From Paenibacillus barengoltzii NBRC 101215 (lineage in GTDB: Bacteria; Bacillota; Bacilli; Paenibacillales; Paenibacillaceae), in the NCBI RefSeq assembly GCF_004000745.1, contig NZ_BILV01000010.1, forward strand, positions 1-64,000: a stretch of 64,000 nucleotides of DNA, read 5' to 3'. This document shows, piece by piece, positions 16,774 to 26,602 of the stretch. The position numbers and the translations under genes are program-made. The notes under the pieces were generated by a model. That model worked only from the letters and a program-made list of their open reading frames with translations, did no database searches and had not been told where the DNA came from. Within the stretch, counting starts at the first letter, position 1, and the number at the start of each line of letters is the position of its first letter.

Positions 16774-17097
16774 GACTTTCTCCCTCAAAATGTAATGTGC
16801 AAGAGGGAGAATTGTGCGTTGAACGGGAAGAGTAGCAAGAAGAAGTCTATGACCCCCTTTTTCTGAGTCGATGTTGAGGATCAGGAGAGGGAACAAGCGA
16901 CCGGGGAGGGTGGGAGCCCGGATAGACGGTCTTGTGAAGCGGCAGCCCGGGAGCACAAACCGATCGTGAAAAGCGGATTTGCAGCGATGGTCTCCGACAG
17001 GAGGCGGCGGCAAATCAAGTAGGGTGGAACCGCGGGAACTTACAGCTCTCGTCCCTACGTCTGACAGCAGGCGTAGAGGCGGGGGCTTTTTATTTTT
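16774..17097 (+). ncRNA. Glycine T-box riboswitch (leader of glyQS)
   Basis: A leader of about 320 nt upstream of glyQ. It contains the conserved T-box AGGGTGGAACCGCGGG (17021-17036) and a stem I region with GGAGAGGG and GGTGGGAGCCC. The terminator pairs 17044-17059 with 17072-17087 and is followed by a T-rich tract. GTAGGG (17019-17024) can alternatively pair with CCCTAC (17053-17058), so the antiterminator sequesters the left arm of the terminator. Uncharged tRNA-Gly is expected to favour readthrough. I could not fix the specifier codon by eye. Confidence 0.93.
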
Positions 17098-17152
17098 CCC
17101 TTCTAGCCCATGCTTGCTGAACAAACCTGAAGGTTAGGAGATGAGGTTCGCC

Positions 17153-18046
17153 ATGAGTATCAACTTTCAACAAATGATCTTGACGCTCCAGCAGTTCTGG
17201 GCAGAACAGAATTGCATCGTCGTGCAGCCGTATGACGTGGAGAAAGGGGCCGGTACGCTGAACCCAATGACGTTCCTGCGTTCGATTGGCCCGGAGCCGT
17301 GGAATGTGGCTTACGTGGAGCCTTCCCGTCGTCCAGCGGACGGCCGTTACGGGGAGAACCCAAATCGGTTGTACCAGCACCATCAGTTCCAGGTGATCAT
17401 GAAGCCGTCGCCGGACAATATCCAGGAGATTTACCTGGAAAGCTTGAAGCGGCTCGGCATTAACCCGCTGGAGCATGACATCCGGTTTGTCGAAGACAAC
17501 TGGGAGCATCCGGGCTTAGGCGCATGGGGTCTTGGCTGGGAAGTTTGGCTGGACGGTATGGAAGTTACGCAGTTTACTTACTTCCAGCAAGTCGGCGGGA
17601 TCGAAACGAACCCGGTCGCCGTAGAAATCACTTATGGGATGGAGCGCCTGGCCTCCTACATTCAAGACAAGGAGAACGTGTTCGAGCTCGAATGGGTGGA
17701 CGGCACGACGTACGGTGATGTTTTCCATCAGGCGGAATATGAGCATTCTAAATACACGTTTGAAATCTCCGATGTGAAAATGCTGTTTACGCTGTTTAAC
17801 ATGTACGAGCAAGAAGCGAACAAAGCAATGGAGCAGCATTTGGTGTACCCTGCTTACGATTATGTGTTGAAATGCTCGCATACGTTTAACCTGCTGGATG
17901 CCCGTGGGGCGATCAGTGTCACCGAACGGACAGGATATATTACGCGGGTGCGGAATTTGGCCCGTCAAGTTGCAGCAACTTATTTAGAGGAACGTGAGAA
18001 GCTTGGATTCCCGATGCTTCAGAAAGGGGGTGCTGCACGTGGCTAA
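17153..18046 (+). CDS. glyQ: Glycyl-tRNA synthetase alpha subunit
   Basis: A 297-residue alpha subunit of the bacterial alpha2beta2 glycyl-tRNA synthetase. It begins [20 protein letters not shown] and contains the class II motif region [19 protein letters not shown] and [19 protein letters not shown]. It catalyses glycine activation and carries the main active site. The ATG at 17153 is chosen over 17141 because TTAGGAG would abut the latter; both are possible. The start of glyS overlaps its end by 8 bases. Expression is governed by the T-box. Confidence 0.96.
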   Translation: MSINFQQMILTLQQFWAEQNCIVVQPYDVEKGAGTLNPMTFLRSIGPEPWNVAYVEPSRRPADGRYGENPNRLYQHHQFQVIMKPSPDNIQEIYLESLKRLGINPLEHDIRFVEDNWEHPGLGAWGLGWEVWLDGMEVTQFTYFQQVGGIETNPVAVEITYGMERLASYIQDKENVFELEWVDGTTYGDVFHQAEYEHSKYTFEISDVKMLFTLFNMYEQEANKAMEQHLVYPAYDYVLKCSHTFNLLDARGAISVTERTGYITRVRNLARQVAATYLEEREKLGFPMLQKGGAARG

Positions 18047-20120
18047 GGATCTGTTGTTTGAAATTGGACTGGAAGAAATGCCGGCCCGGTTCATCCGCGC
18101 CGCGATGGAGCAATTAAAGGAGCGGACGGAGAAATGGCTGGAGGAATCGGTCATTCAACACGGAGCCGTTGAGGCTTATGCAACCCCTCGCCGATTGGCT
18201 GTCCTCGTCAAAGATGTGGCAGAAAAGCAAGAGGACGTGCATGAGGAAGTAAAAGGGCCTTCGCGTAAAATCGCCCTGGATGAAAACGGACAGTGGAGTA
18301 AAGCAGCACTTGGCTTTGCCCGCAGCCAGGGAGCCAACCCGGAGCAATTTACGTTCCGTGAGGTTGGCGGTACGGAGTATGTTTATGTCAGCAAAAGCAA
18401 AATTGGTGTAGAGACATCGAGTCTTCTTGCTGACGGATTGCTGGGCATTTTGCAGGCGATGAATTTTCCGAAGAACATGCGTTGGGGCAATTACGACTTT
18501 AAGTTCGTGCGCCCGATTCGCTGGCTGGTGGCGTTGTTCGGCAAAGACGTCATCGAGCTTGAAATCGCTGGAGTGAAATCCGGTAACGTGACGCGGGGAC
18601 ACCGGTTCCTTGGAACGGAAACCGTCATCGAAGAGCCCGCAGCCTATGTGGAAACGCTGCGCAGCCAGCACGTGATCGCAGACGTTAATGAACGTCAAGC
18701 TTTGATCCAGAACCAAATCGACGCCTTGGCTAAAGAAAAAGGCTGGCACATCGCCGTGAAGGAAGATTTGCTGGAGGAAGTCCTGTTCTTGGTCGAGACG
18801 CCAACGGTGCTGTACGGTACGTTCGAAGAATCGTTCCTGAACATTCCGCAGGAAGTGCTCATTACCTCGATGCGCGAACATCAGCGCTACTTCCCGGTAC
18901 TGAATGCGCAAGGCAACCTGCTTCCTTACTTCGTCACCGTGCGTAACGGGAACAACACGTCGCTGGACGTGATTGCCCGCGGGAACGAGAAGGTGCTTCG
19001 TGCTCGGTTGTCCGACGCGAAATTCTTCTATGAGGAAGATCAAAAGTTGGCGATTAAAGACGCGCTGTCCAAGCTGGAAAGTATCGTATTCCATGATGAG
19101 CTTGGTACGATCGGGGACAAAGTGCGCCGCATCCGTCGCAATACCGAGAAGTTGTCGGCGATGCTGGGGACGGATACCGGAACAGCCGAAGCTGCTGCGC
19201 GTACAGCGGAAATTTGTAAGTTTGACCTCGTAACTCAGATGGTTTACGAGTTCCCTGAATTGCAAGGAGTTATGGGTGAAGATTATGCCCGTAAAGCCGG
19301 CGAACCCGAAGCGGTGGCCAGAGGGATCTTTGAGCATTATCAGCCGCGGTTTGCCGATGATGCCGTTCCTGCTTCAACTGTTGGCTCGATTGTCAGCATC
19401 GCGGATAAGATTGACACGATTGTTGGCTGTTTCTCCATTGGGATCATTCCAACCGGCTCCCAGGATCCGTACGGCCTGCGCCGTCAGGCTGCCGGCATTG
19501 TGCAAATCATCGTGGATCATAAGCTGTCCGTTTCGCTTACGGAGATTTTCAAGCTGGCGCTGGAGACGCATCAGCAATTCCGCGGGCTGAAACGCAGCGA
19601 AGATGAAATCATGAAGGACCTGGTGGATTTCTTTGGCTTACGCGTCAGAAAGACGCTTTCGGACGAAAACCTCCGCTATGACGTTGTCGACGCCGTTCTG
19701 TCGGCGGGCTATGATGATGTTGTCTCGACGGTAGCACGCGGCAAGGCGCTGATGAAAGCGGTAGATGCGAAGGACGAGTTCAAAGCAACCGTTGAATCGT
19801 TTGGACGGGTCAGCAATCTGGCGGCCAAAGCCACCGGTGAGAAGGTTCGCTCCGATCTGCTCTCTGAACCTGCAGAACAAGCGTTGTACGAGGCATGGCG
19901 TTCGGTCTCGGATAAATACCGGGAGACGCTGGCTGCCCGCGACGCGGTTGGTGCGCTGGAGCTGATCAGCGGATTAAAAGATGCGATTACCGTGTTCTTT
20001 GATGCCGTCATGGTTATGGCGGAGGATGATGCGATCCGGACGAACCGGTTGGCCTTGCTGGCGGCGATTGATGAAGATCTCAAAGCTTTTGCCGATTTCG
20101 GCAAATTGGTTTGGGCATAA
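18039..20120 (+). CDS. glyS: Glycyl-tRNA synthetase beta subunit
   Basis: A 693-residue beta subunit, full length. The N terminus [21 protein letters not shown], the HD-like region and [19 protein letters not shown], and the C-terminal anticodon-binding helical domain are typical. It binds tRNA-Gly and completes the alpha2beta2 enzyme. The start is GTG at 18039 with AAAGGGGG 8 bases upstream, overlapping glyQ. A perfect 16-bp hairpin follows the stop. Confidence 0.96.
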   Translation: MAKDLLFEIGLEEMPARFIRAAMEQLKERTEKWLEESVIQHGAVEAYATPRRLAVLVKDVAEKQEDVHEEVKGPSRKIALDENGQWSKAALGFARSQGANPEQFTFREVGGTEYVYVSKSKIGVETSSLLADGLLGILQAMNFPKNMRWGNYDFKFVRPIRWLVALFGKDVIELEIAGVKSGNVTRGHRFLGTETVIEEPAAYVETLRSQHVIADVNERQALIQNQIDALAKEKGWHIAVKEDLLEEVLFLVETPTVLYGTFEESFLNIPQEVLITSMREHQRYFPVLNAQGNLLPYFVTVRNGNNTSLDVIARGNEKVLRARLSDAKFFYEEDQKLAIKDALSKLESIVFHDELGTIGDKVRRIRRNTEKLSAMLGTDTGTAEAAARTAEICKFDLVTQMVYEFPELQGVMGEDYARKAGEPEAVARGIFEHYQPRFADDAVPASTVGSIVSIADKIDTIVGCFSIGIIPTGSQDPYGLRRQAAGIVQIIVDHKLSVSLTEIFKLALETHQQFRGLKRSEDEIMKDLVDFFGLRVRKTLSDENLRYDVVDAVLSAGYDDVVSTVARGKALMKAVDAKDEFKATVESFGRVSNLAAKATGEKVRSDLLSEPAEQALYEAWRSVSDKYRETLAARDAVGALELISGLKDAITVFFDAVMVMAEDDAIRTNRLALLAAIDEDLKAFADFGKLVWA

Positions 20121-20142
20121 TAGAAGGCAATGAAGCAAAAGT

Positions 20143-20179
20143 ATGGCTGACGGCAAGCGATGGGCTTGCCGTCAGCCAT
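20143..20179 (+). terminator. Perfect 16-bp hairpin after glyS, no T tract
   Basis: ATGGCTGACGGCAAGC (20143-20158) pairs without mismatch to 20164-20179 around a 5-base loop. There is no T run on either side, so it is either a factor-assisted terminator or a 3'-end stabiliser of the glyQS message. Confidence 0.6.
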
Positions 20180-20273
20180 CCATCGCTATTCGGCAAAAAA
20201 CGAGAGTTTCACCTGAGTCTTGTTTAGATTCAGGTATTTCGAGGTTATATTGTATTACATGGAGGCGTGGTGG

Positions 20274-20723
20274 ATGCGGATCGTCGTCGATGGGGATTCC
20301 TGTCCGGTCAAGGCGGAAATTGCCGAAACGGCTGGCAGATTTGGTGTGCCTGTGATTATGGTGGCCTCATATGATCATGTTCTGCAGCCGGAACCGGGCG
20401 TGACGGTTGTCCAGGTGGATCGCAGCGGACAAAGCGCGGATATGTACATTGCCGCCCATGTAGAGAAGGGCGATATCGTTGTGACCCAGGACTACGGGCT
20501 GGCGGCATTGATCATCGCAAGAGACTGCCATGGGATTTCGCCGCGCGGTGATATCTATCATCCGGGAAATATCGACTATTTGCTCGAACGCCGTCATCAT
20601 CATGCGAAAGCTAGACGGGCAGGGCATCGCGCTAAGGGGCCCAAGCCTTTTACCATCGAGGATCGTGAGCGGTTTGCCGACGCTTTGTCAAAACTTTTGC
20701 TTCGTTTGCAGGAGAATGTATAG
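20274..20723 (+). CDS. yqxD: YaiI/YqxD family (UPF0178) protein
   Basis: A 149-residue protein of the YaiI/YqxD family. RIVVDGDSCPVKAEI at the start, the VVTQDYGLAALI segment and SPRGDIYHPGNIDYLLERRH are conserved. The fold is PIN-like and acidic residues (D6, D8, D80-region) suggest a metal-dependent nuclease, but no activity is established. The ATG at 20274 has GGAGG 8 bases upstream. In Bacillus it also neighbours dnaG-sigA. ccpN and yqfL, which lie between glyS and dnaG in B. subtilis, are absent here. Confidence 0.92.
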   Translation: MRIVVDGDSCPVKAEIAETAGRFGVPVIMVASYDHVLQPEPGVTVVQVDRSGQSADMYIAAHVEKGDIVVTQDYGLAALIIARDCHGISPRGDIYHPGNIDYLLERRHHHAKARRAGHRAKGPKPFTIEDRERFADALSKLLLRLQENV

Positions 20724-20762
20724 TTTTAGCGAATTACTATTTACGTGTCACCCGAGAGCAGC

Positions 20763-20787
20763 AAAATGTCGGTGTTTTTGACATTTT
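20763..20787 (+). promoter_or_regulatory. Dyad AAAATGTC-N9-GACATTTT upstream of dnaG
   Basis: A perfect 8-bp inverted repeat (20763-20770 and 20780-20787) with a 9-base spacer, 37 bases before the dnaG ATG. It could be an operator or a weak hairpin. A TTGACA overlaps the right arm, but I found no matching -10 box. Confidence 0.35.
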
Positions 20788-20824
20788 GAGCAATACTCAC
20801 GCGTGAAAGATGAAGGTGATTTGG

Positions 20825-22648
20825 ATGAGTACCGGGCGTGGCATTCCGGAGGAAGTCATCGAGGCGGTTCTGCGTCAGCACGATATCGTCGATACGGTCA
20901 GCAAGCACGTTCATCTAACGAAGCAGGGGAAGTACTTGAAGGGGTTATGTCCGTTCCATTCGGAGAAGACCCCATCGTTTACAGTCACACCCGAACGCCA
21001 AATTTTCCATTGCTATGGCTGCGGCAAAGGCGGAAATGCCATCAAATTCAGGATGGAAATCGAAGGATTAACCTTTCCCGAAGCTGTCAGAATCATGGCG
21101 GACGAGGCGCATATCCCTTACGAGGATAAAGGCAGAAGTTACGCCGATACTCCGCGTAACCGGGAGTTGGAAGAGCTGCTGCAGGCCCATGAGTGGTCCT
21201 CCAAGCTTTATCATTATTTGCTCAAGAACACCGAATACGGGAAGCCGGCGATGGAATATTTGAAATCCCGCGGCTTTACCGACAAGGCCATCGATACGTT
21301 CCAGATTGGTTACGCACCCGCCAGATGGGATACGCTCGTCCAGTTTTTGGACAAGAGATCATTTAATTTGGAAACGATGGAGAAGGGCGGATTGCTGTCA
21401 GCGAAGCAGGACGGTACCGGTTATGTGGACCGCTTCCGCGATCGGGTCATCTTCCCATTACACAACCGAAACGGCAAGGTCATTGCGTTTGCGGGCAGAG
21501 TGCTCGGCGACGGGCAACCGAAATACTTAAATTCGCCGGAAAGCAAGCTGTTTACAAAGAGCCGAGTTCTTTACAATTTGCATCAAGCCAAGAACGAGAT
21601 CCGCAAGACAGGCCAAATCGTCCTGTTTGAGGGTTACGGCGATGTCATCAGCGCATGGGAAGCCGGAGTTCACAACGGTGTTGCTACCATGGGGACCGCT
21701 TTGACGGAACACCATGCGGCGATCATGCGGAGCCTTGCCGATGAGGTGTTGGTCTGCTATGACGGAGACTCCGCCGGTCAGGCTGCAGCCTTAAAGAGCA
21801 TTCCGATCCTTGAAGGTGCAGGTTTTTCCCAAGTGAAAATTGCAATGCTCAGCGAAGGGTTGGACCCTGATGAATTTATCCAAAAGTACGGAGCCGAGCG
21901 GTTCCGTCATCAAGTTTTGGAAGGTGCGGTATCTTCCGTTAAATTTAGGCTTATATATCTGAGAAAAAACCATATACTGCTAGAAGAAGACGGAAAGATC
22001 GCTTATATCAAAGAGGCGATGCCGATTATTGCGGCGCTCTCCTCCCCAAGCGAACGCGAAATTTATTTGAAGGAACTCTCCGCCGAATTGCAGGTGTCCT
22101 TCGACAGCTTGAAGCAAGAGTGCAACGAGCTGAGAACAGCTATGCAAAAAAAGGAAAATGCCGGGGATAATAAGCCCGAAAGGTGGAATAATGGTAGGCA
22201 TAAAAAAGGGCAGGCATCCATGCCGACGTTGCTGCCCGCTTTTCATGTGGCGGAACGGAGACTGCTTTCATTCATGCTTCAGGACGAAGAGGTGTCCCGC
22301 TATGTAGGCGAACGCCTTGGGACGAACTTTAACATCGAAGATCATGTGGCGATTGCCGCTTATCTATACGCCTATTATGCGCAAGGGAAACCCCCGGATG
22401 CCAGTCGGTTCATATCCTCGCTTCAGGATGAACGGCTTGAGCAGACGGTCATCTCGATCGCGATGATGGATACACCGGCTGAATGGACCACACAGGAGTT
22501 GGACGATTGTATCCGTGAAATTCAAAAGGTGCCGCTGCTGGAGCAGATCAAACGCAAGAAAGAGGAAATGGTATCGGCCGAACGGGCCGGTGACTATTTG
22601 CGTGCGGCGCAAATTGCAAGTGAGATTATTGCCCTAGAGAGACAGTAA
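20825..22648 (+). CDS. dnaG: DNA primase
   Basis: A 607-residue DnaG primase. The N-terminal zinc ribbon reads [13 protein letters not shown]...[10 protein letters not shown] (Cys, His, Cys, Cys ligands). The catalytic core has [32 protein letters not shown], the TOPRIM motif [14 protein letters not shown] and [12 protein letters not shown]. The C-terminal helical domain binds DnaB helicase. It makes RNA primers for replication. The ATG at 20825 has GAAGGTGAT upstream; an in-frame ATG at 20810 would overlap that site. sigA follows, the classical macromolecular synthesis operon arrangement. Confidence 0.96.
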   Translation: MSTGRGIPEEVIEAVLRQHDIVDTVSKHVHLTKQGKYLKGLCPFHSEKTPSFTVTPERQIFHCYGCGKGGNAIKFRMEIEGLTFPEAVRIMADEAHIPYEDKGRSYADTPRNRELEELLQAHEWSSKLYHYLLKNTEYGKPAMEYLKSRGFTDKAIDTFQIGYAPARWDTLVQFLDKRSFNLETMEKGGLLSAKQDGTGYVDRFRDRVIFPLHNRNGKVIAFAGRVLGDGQPKYLNSPESKLFTKSRVLYNLHQAKNEIRKTGQIVLFEGYGDVISAWEAGVHNGVATMGTALTEHHAAIMRSLADEVLVCYDGDSAGQAAALKSIPILEGAGFSQVKIAMLSEGLDPDEFIQKYGAERFRHQVLEGAVSSVKFRLIYLRKNHILLEEDGKIAYIKEAMPIIAALSSPSEREIYLKELSAELQVSFDSLKQECNELRTAMQKKENAGDNKPERWNNGRHKKGQASMPTLLPAFHVAERRLLSFMLQDEEVSRYVGERLGTNFNIEDHVAIAAYLYAYYAQGKPPDASRFISSLQDERLEQTVISIAMMDTPAEWTTQELDDCIREIQKVPLLEQIKRKKEEMVSAERAGDYLRAAQIASEIIALERQ

Positions 22649-22694
22649 GACGAACGGACTTTCGATGATGTTTCTAGGGAGGAGGGAGCCAGAA

Positions 22695-23819
22695 ATGACG
22701 AATGATCAACATACTGAACTAGAAACGGAACTTACCTTAGAGCAGGTAAGGGATCAATTGATCGAACAAGGGAAGAAAAGATCATCCTTAACTTATAAAG
22801 AAATTATGGAGAAGCTTTCGCCTTTCGATCAGGATCCCGAGCAAATGGACGAGTTTTTTGAACAATTGGCCGATCTTGGCATCGACATCACCGGTGACGG
22901 CGACGACGATCATCGCAGTCGCGGCGATGGAGACGACTCGCATGACGATGATTTTAATTACGACGACGACCTCTCGCTTCCTCCGGGAATCAAAATTAAC
23001 GATCCAGTTCGGATGTATCTAAAGGAAATCGGACGCGTCCCGCTGTTGTCGGCGGACGACGAAATGGAGCTGGCCAAACGGATCGAGAACGGGGACGAAG
23101 AGGCGAAGCGGCGTTTGGCTGAAGCCAACCTGCGGTTGGTTGTCAGCATCGCCAAACGTTATGTTGGTCGCGGCATGCTGTTCTTGGATCTGATCCAAGA
23201 AGGAAATATGGGCTTGATTAAAGCCGTGGAGAAATTCGACCACAAGAAAGGCTTCAAATTTAGTACCTATGCCACCTGGTGGATTCGTCAGGCCATTACC
23301 CGTGCGATTGCCGACCAGGCCCGTACGATTCGGATTCCGGTTCATATGGTCGAAACGATTAACAAGCTGATTCGGGTATCCCGGCAGCTGCTGCAAGAGC
23401 TGGGACGCGAACCAGCACCGGAAGAAATCGCGGCGGAGATGGATCTTAGCGTGGAGAAGGTCCGGGAGATCATGAAGATCGCCCAAGAGCCGGTATCGCT
23501 GGAAACGCCGATTGGGGAAGAGGACGACTCCCATCTTGGCGACTTTATTGAAGATCAGGAAGCCTTGGCGCCAGCCGACGCAGCGGCTTACGAGCTGCTG
23601 AAAGAACAGCTGGAGGATGTACTGGACACGCTCACTGAACGCGAAGAGAACGTGCTTCGTTTACGGTTTGGACTGGACGACGGACGTACGAGAACCCTTG
23701 AGGAAGTGGGGAAAGTCTTCGGCGTCACGCGAGAGCGTATTCGGCAAATCGAAGCGAAGGCGCTCCGTAAGCTGCGCCATCCGAGCCGCAGCAAGCGGTT
23801 GAAGGACTTCCTCGAATAG
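22695..23819 (+). CDS. sigA: Principal sigma factor SigA (RpoD)
   Basis: A 374-residue primary sigma factor. Region 1.1 (about 15-75) is followed by an Asp/Gly-rich acidic segment, then region 1.2 ([16 protein letters not shown]), region 2 with the -10-recognition helix [20 protein letters not shown], region 3, and region 4.2 with [19 protein letters not shown]. It directs most vegetative transcription. The ATG at 22695 has a strong GGGAGGAGG site; the longer frame from 22665 lacks one. An intrinsic terminator follows 20 bases after the stop. Confidence 0.97.
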   Translation: MTNDQHTELETELTLEQVRDQLIEQGKKRSSLTYKEIMEKLSPFDQDPEQMDEFFEQLADLGIDITGDGDDDHRSRGDGDDSHDDDFNYDDDLSLPPGIKINDPVRMYLKEIGRVPLLSADDEMELAKRIENGDEEAKRRLAEANLRLVVSIAKRYVGRGMLFLDLIQEGNMGLIKAVEKFDHKKGFKFSTYATWWIRQAITRAIADQARTIRIPVHMVETINKLIRVSRQLLQELGREPAPEEIAAEMDLSVEKVREIMKIAQEPVSLETPIGEEDDSHLGDFIEDQEALAPADAAAYELLKEQLEDVLDTLTEREENVLRLRFGLDDGRTRTLEEVGKVFGVTRERIRQIEAKALRKLRHPSRSKRLKDFLE

Positions 23820-23838
23820 GTGTTAACGCCTGCAATCT

Positions 23839-23873
23839 TGACCTTCTGCAGCCAAGCAGCAAGGTCATTTTTG
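23839..23873 (+). terminator. Intrinsic terminator after sigA
   Basis: TGACCTTCTGC (23839-23849) pairs with GCAG-C-AAGGTCA (23856-23867), followed by five T. Confidence 0.88.
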
Positions 23874-24129
23874 TTAAAGCGGCGCTTTATGGAACTATAC
23901 TGTCGTGAACGGCTCTGAGTCCGTGAAGCGTCGCCCCTTACTTTTGGAATAATTTCCTTCTTTTTCTTTATTGGTTTTTATTTTACCGTTTTTCCCGGGG
24001 CAATGCAAATTGTTGTGCGTTGCTAGATGATGCGATTTGTGATGCCTCGGCACTTGAAGATCGCTTGCTCTTTGGCAGATCTGCTATTATCTATGGGTTA
24101 AGAAAAAATGGGTGGTGTAGAGAATCGAC
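23874..24129. other. Intergenic region between sigA and trmK
   Basis: No credible ORF. It contains a pyrimidine-rich stretch (23940-23995) and short dyads around 23994-24050. An extended -10 element, TGCTATTAT (24082-24090), without a clear -35 box, is the best promoter candidate for trmK-yqfO. The dyads lie upstream of that start, so a structured leader is not supported. Confidence 0.4.
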
Positions 24130-24891
24130 ATGAAATTGTCAGCTAGATTGCAGCTCATTGCCGACTGGCTTCCGGCGGGATGCCGGTTTGCCGATATCGG
24201 ATCAGATCACGCGCTGCTGCCCGTGGCTGCCGTGCGCAGCGGACAGGCGGTCTTCGCCGTTGCTGGCGAAGTGAATGACGGCCCGCTGGAAGCGGCCCGC
24301 CGCCAGGTGGCTGAGGCCGGGGAGACGGCGCGCATCTCAGTCCGCAAAGGAGACGGACTTGCTGTCATTACCCCGGGCGAGGTGGACGTGATTACCATCG
24401 CCGGCATGGGCGGGGCGCTGATCTCCTCCATTCTCGATGCGGGTCAAGCGAAGCTGGTCGGTGTCAAGCGACTCGTGCTCCAACCGAATGTTGGCGGAGA
24501 ATTTGTCCGCCGCTGGCTACTTGAGCACGATTGGTATTTGGCTGAAGAGGCGATCCTGGAAGAGGACGGCAAAATTTACGAAGTGCTGATGGCCGAAACC
24601 ACGCCGGATGCCGAAGCCCGAAATGCGGAGCTCTATCGGGAACGCCAGCTGGCAGGAGGTCGAGTCAGCTTAACTCGCGAGCTCCTGCTTATGATGGGGC
24701 CTCGATTAACGGCAGCCCCGAATGAAGTCTTTTTCAAGAAATGGGAATCAGAGCTTCGTAAGTTGGAGGGGATTCGCCGGTCGGTGGCTTCTTCGACGTT
24801 GGAGGCTTCCCGTCAGAAGGAAGCGGAGCTCACTCGGTTATCGGAGCAGTTAAAGGAGGTGCTGGCATGTTTGCCAAAGGACAAACAGTAG
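24130..24891 (+). CDS. trmK: tRNA (adenine22-N1)-methyltransferase TrmK
   Basis: A 253-residue methyltransferase of the TrmK (YqfN) family. It begins KLSARLQLIADWLPAGCR, with the SAM-binding motif ADIGSDHALLPV, then ITIAGMGGALISSIL and LQPNVGGEFVRRWL, and a C-terminal coiled-coil domain. It methylates N1 of A22 in tRNA-Ser and tRNA-Tyr class molecules. The downstream yqfO start lies inside its last 25 bases, so the pair is translationally coupled, as in Bacillus. Confidence 0.94.
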   Translation: MKLSARLQLIADWLPAGCRFADIGSDHALLPVAAVRSGQAVFAVAGEVNDGPLEAARRQVAEAGETARISVRKGDGLAVITPGEVDVITIAGMGGALISSILDAGQAKLVGVKRLVLQPNVGGEFVRRWLLEHDWYLAEEAILEEDGKIYEVLMAETTPDAEARNAELYRERQLAGGRVSLTRELLLMMGPRLTAAPNEVFFKKWESELRKLEGIRRSVASSTLEASRQKEAELTRLSEQLKEVLACLPKDKQ

Positions 24892-25982
24892 TGCAATACA
24901 TGGAGCAATTAGCTCCCAAGCATGTGGCGATGGAGGGGGACAAAATTGGCCTCCAATTAGGCAGTCTGCAGAAGGAAATTCGCAATGTGCTTGTGGCATT
25001 GGATGTAAATGAGGAGGTTGTGGACGAGGCAATTGCTTTGGAAGCGGATCTGATTGTTGCCCATCACGCCATCATTTATCGTCCGCTGGCTCATTTGCAG
25101 AGCGATACGCCGATGGGAAAGGTGTACGAGAAGCTGATCAAAAACGATATTGCGGTATATATCGCGCATACGAACCTCGACGTCACCGACGGCGGGATGA
25201 ACGACTGGATGGCGGAAGTCTTGGGCATTGAAAGTGCCGATTCGCTTGAAGATGTGCATACGGACAACCTGTATAAGCTGGTCGTGTTTGTGCCGAAGGA
25301 TCATCACGAGCCGGTGCTTCAGTCGATGTTGAATGCTGGAGCAGGTCATATCGGCAACTACAGCCACTGCAGCTTCAATATCGAAGGCTTTGGCACGTTT
25401 AAACCCGGAGAGGGGACCGACCCATACATCGGCAGCCAAGGCAAACTGGAGCGGGTCGAAGAGGTACGCATTGAAACCGTTGTGCCGCACAGCCTGCGCA
25501 GCAAGGTCATTCAAGCGATGCTGAAGCAGCATCCGTATGAAGAGGTAGCCTATGATCTATACCCGATGGATCTGAAGGGGCGCACTTTTGGACTCGGGCG
25601 GGTCGGGAAGCTCACAGAGCCGGTTACGCTTCGCGACTTCGTGCAGCGCGTCAAGGAACGGCTGGACGTGCCGATGGTTCGTGTTGTTGGAGATTTGGAC
25701 CGGCCGATTCGCAAGGCCGCGGTCTTGGGCGGTTCCGGTGGGCGGTATTGGAAGAGTGCTCAATTCCGCGGGGCGGACGTACTTGTCACCGGGGACGTCG
25801 ATTACCATACCGCGCAGGATGCTTGGATGGCTGGAGTTGCCATCATCGATCCTGGGCATAATGCGGAGAAAATCATGAAGCCTCGCGTTGCGGCCTGGCT
25901 GACAGAGAAATTAAACGAAGGCAAATATGCGACCCGGGTACATGCTTCTCAGGTTAATACTGAGCCGTTTCGATTCATGTAA
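24867..25982 (+). CDS. yqfO: Nif3-like dinuclear metal centre protein YqfO
   Basis: A 371-residue NIF3/DUF34 protein. The N-terminal half has LQLGSLQKEIRNVLVALDVNEEVV and HHAIIYRPL with metal-binding histidines; a CutA/PII-like insert (KLVVFVPKDHHEPVLQSML) sits in the middle, as in B. cereus YqfO; the C-terminal half has GGSGG and TGDVDYHTAQDA. The protein forms a hexameric ring; GTP cyclohydrolase-like or metal-related roles have been proposed but are unsettled. AAAGGAGGTG before the ATG supports the start. Confidence 0.94.
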   Translation: MFAKGQTVVQYMEQLAPKHVAMEGDKIGLQLGSLQKEIRNVLVALDVNEEVVDEAIALEADLIVAHHAIIYRPLAHLQSDTPMGKVYEKLIKNDIAVYIAHTNLDVTDGGMNDWMAEVLGIESADSLEDVHTDNLYKLVVFVPKDHHEPVLQSMLNAGAGHIGNYSHCSFNIEGFGTFKPGEGTDPYIGSQGKLERVEEVRIETVVPHSLRSKVIQAMLKQHPYEEVAYDLYPMDLKGRTFGLGRVGKLTEPVTLRDFVQRVKERLDVPMVRVVGDLDRPIRKAAVLGGSGGRYWKSAQFRGADVLVTGDVDYHTAQDAWMAGVAIIDPGHNAEKIMKPRVAAWLTEKLNEGKYATRVHASQVNTEPFRFM

Positions 25983-26056
25983 ACAGGCGGCTAACATTAC
26001 GAAAACAACGGTCTCCAAAGCTGGCAGGAAACGTCAGGTTTACCGGCAAATCGCTC

Positions 26057-26085
26057 TTGTCAGCAGACATCAATGTCTGTATACT
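26057..26085 (+). promoter_or_regulatory. rnpB promoter with palindromic spacer
   Basis: TTGTCA (26057-26062) and TATACT (26080-26085) with a 17-base spacer; the start would be near 26092. The spacer is almost entirely a perfect palindrome, CAGACAT-CA-ATGTCTG (26064-26079), a layout that could let a repressor block polymerase. Confidence 0.75.
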
Positions 26086-26102
26086 AACTAGTGTTGCCTT
26101 AC

Positions 26103-26512
26103 GAAAGTTTGACAGACAATCGCCGGCGGCTGCAAAGCCGCGGGAGGAAAGTCCGGGCTCCACAGGGCAGGGTGCTGGATAACGTCCAGTCAGCGCGAGC
26201 TGAAGGATAGTGCCACAGAAATGGACCGCCGATGGATTTCTCCACTTCGTGGAGGATCACAGGCAAGGATGGAACCGAGGTGTAAGAGACCCCGAGGAAC
26301 GCTGGCGACTTCGTTCCTGGTAAACCCCACCTGGAGCAAGACCTAATGGGACGCAGCTTCTTCGCGAAGCGGCCTTTGCCCGAGGCGCGTCCGGGTTGGT
26401 TGCTGGAGCCGTTCAGTAATGTGCGGCCTAGATAGATGATTGTCACTCAAGGCGGGAGGGTGGTTCCCGTTATACCGCAACGAGTACAGAACCCGGCTTA
26501 TGGCAAACTTTC
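26103..26512 (+). ncRNA. rnpB: RNase P RNA, class A type
   Basis: About 410 nt. GAAAGTTTG (26103-26111) and CAAACTTTC (26504-26512) form P1. The conserved core GAGGAAAGTCCGGGCTCC near 26144, AGGGCAGGGTGCTGG, GGTAAACCCCACCTGGAGCA and the 3' ACAGAACCCGGCTTATGG are all present in order. These segments read like E. coli (class A) rather than B. subtilis, whose corresponding core reads GTCCATGCTC. The RNA is the catalytic component that trims tRNA 5' ends. A strong terminator hairpin follows at 26546. Confidence 0.93.
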
Positions 26513-26545
26513 ATCACTAAAGGGAACATGACCTATATCAATGTT

Positions 26546-26590
26546 AAAGCCTCCGCATCGCTTGGATGTATCCAGCGATGCGGAGGCTTT
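26546..26590. terminator. Bidirectional terminator between rnpB and the protease gene
   Basis: A perfect 17-bp helix joins 26546-26562 (AAAGCCTCCGCATCGCT) to 26574-26590. T-rich on the right and A-rich on the left, so it can end rnpB from the left and the convergent protease gene from the right. Confidence 0.88.
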
Positions 26591-26602
26591 TGGTTTAGAA
26601 AT

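Noticed and set aside
23990-24055. Structured leader RNA of trmK
   Set aside because: The dyads are short with mismatches and lie upstream of the likely transcription start near 24097.
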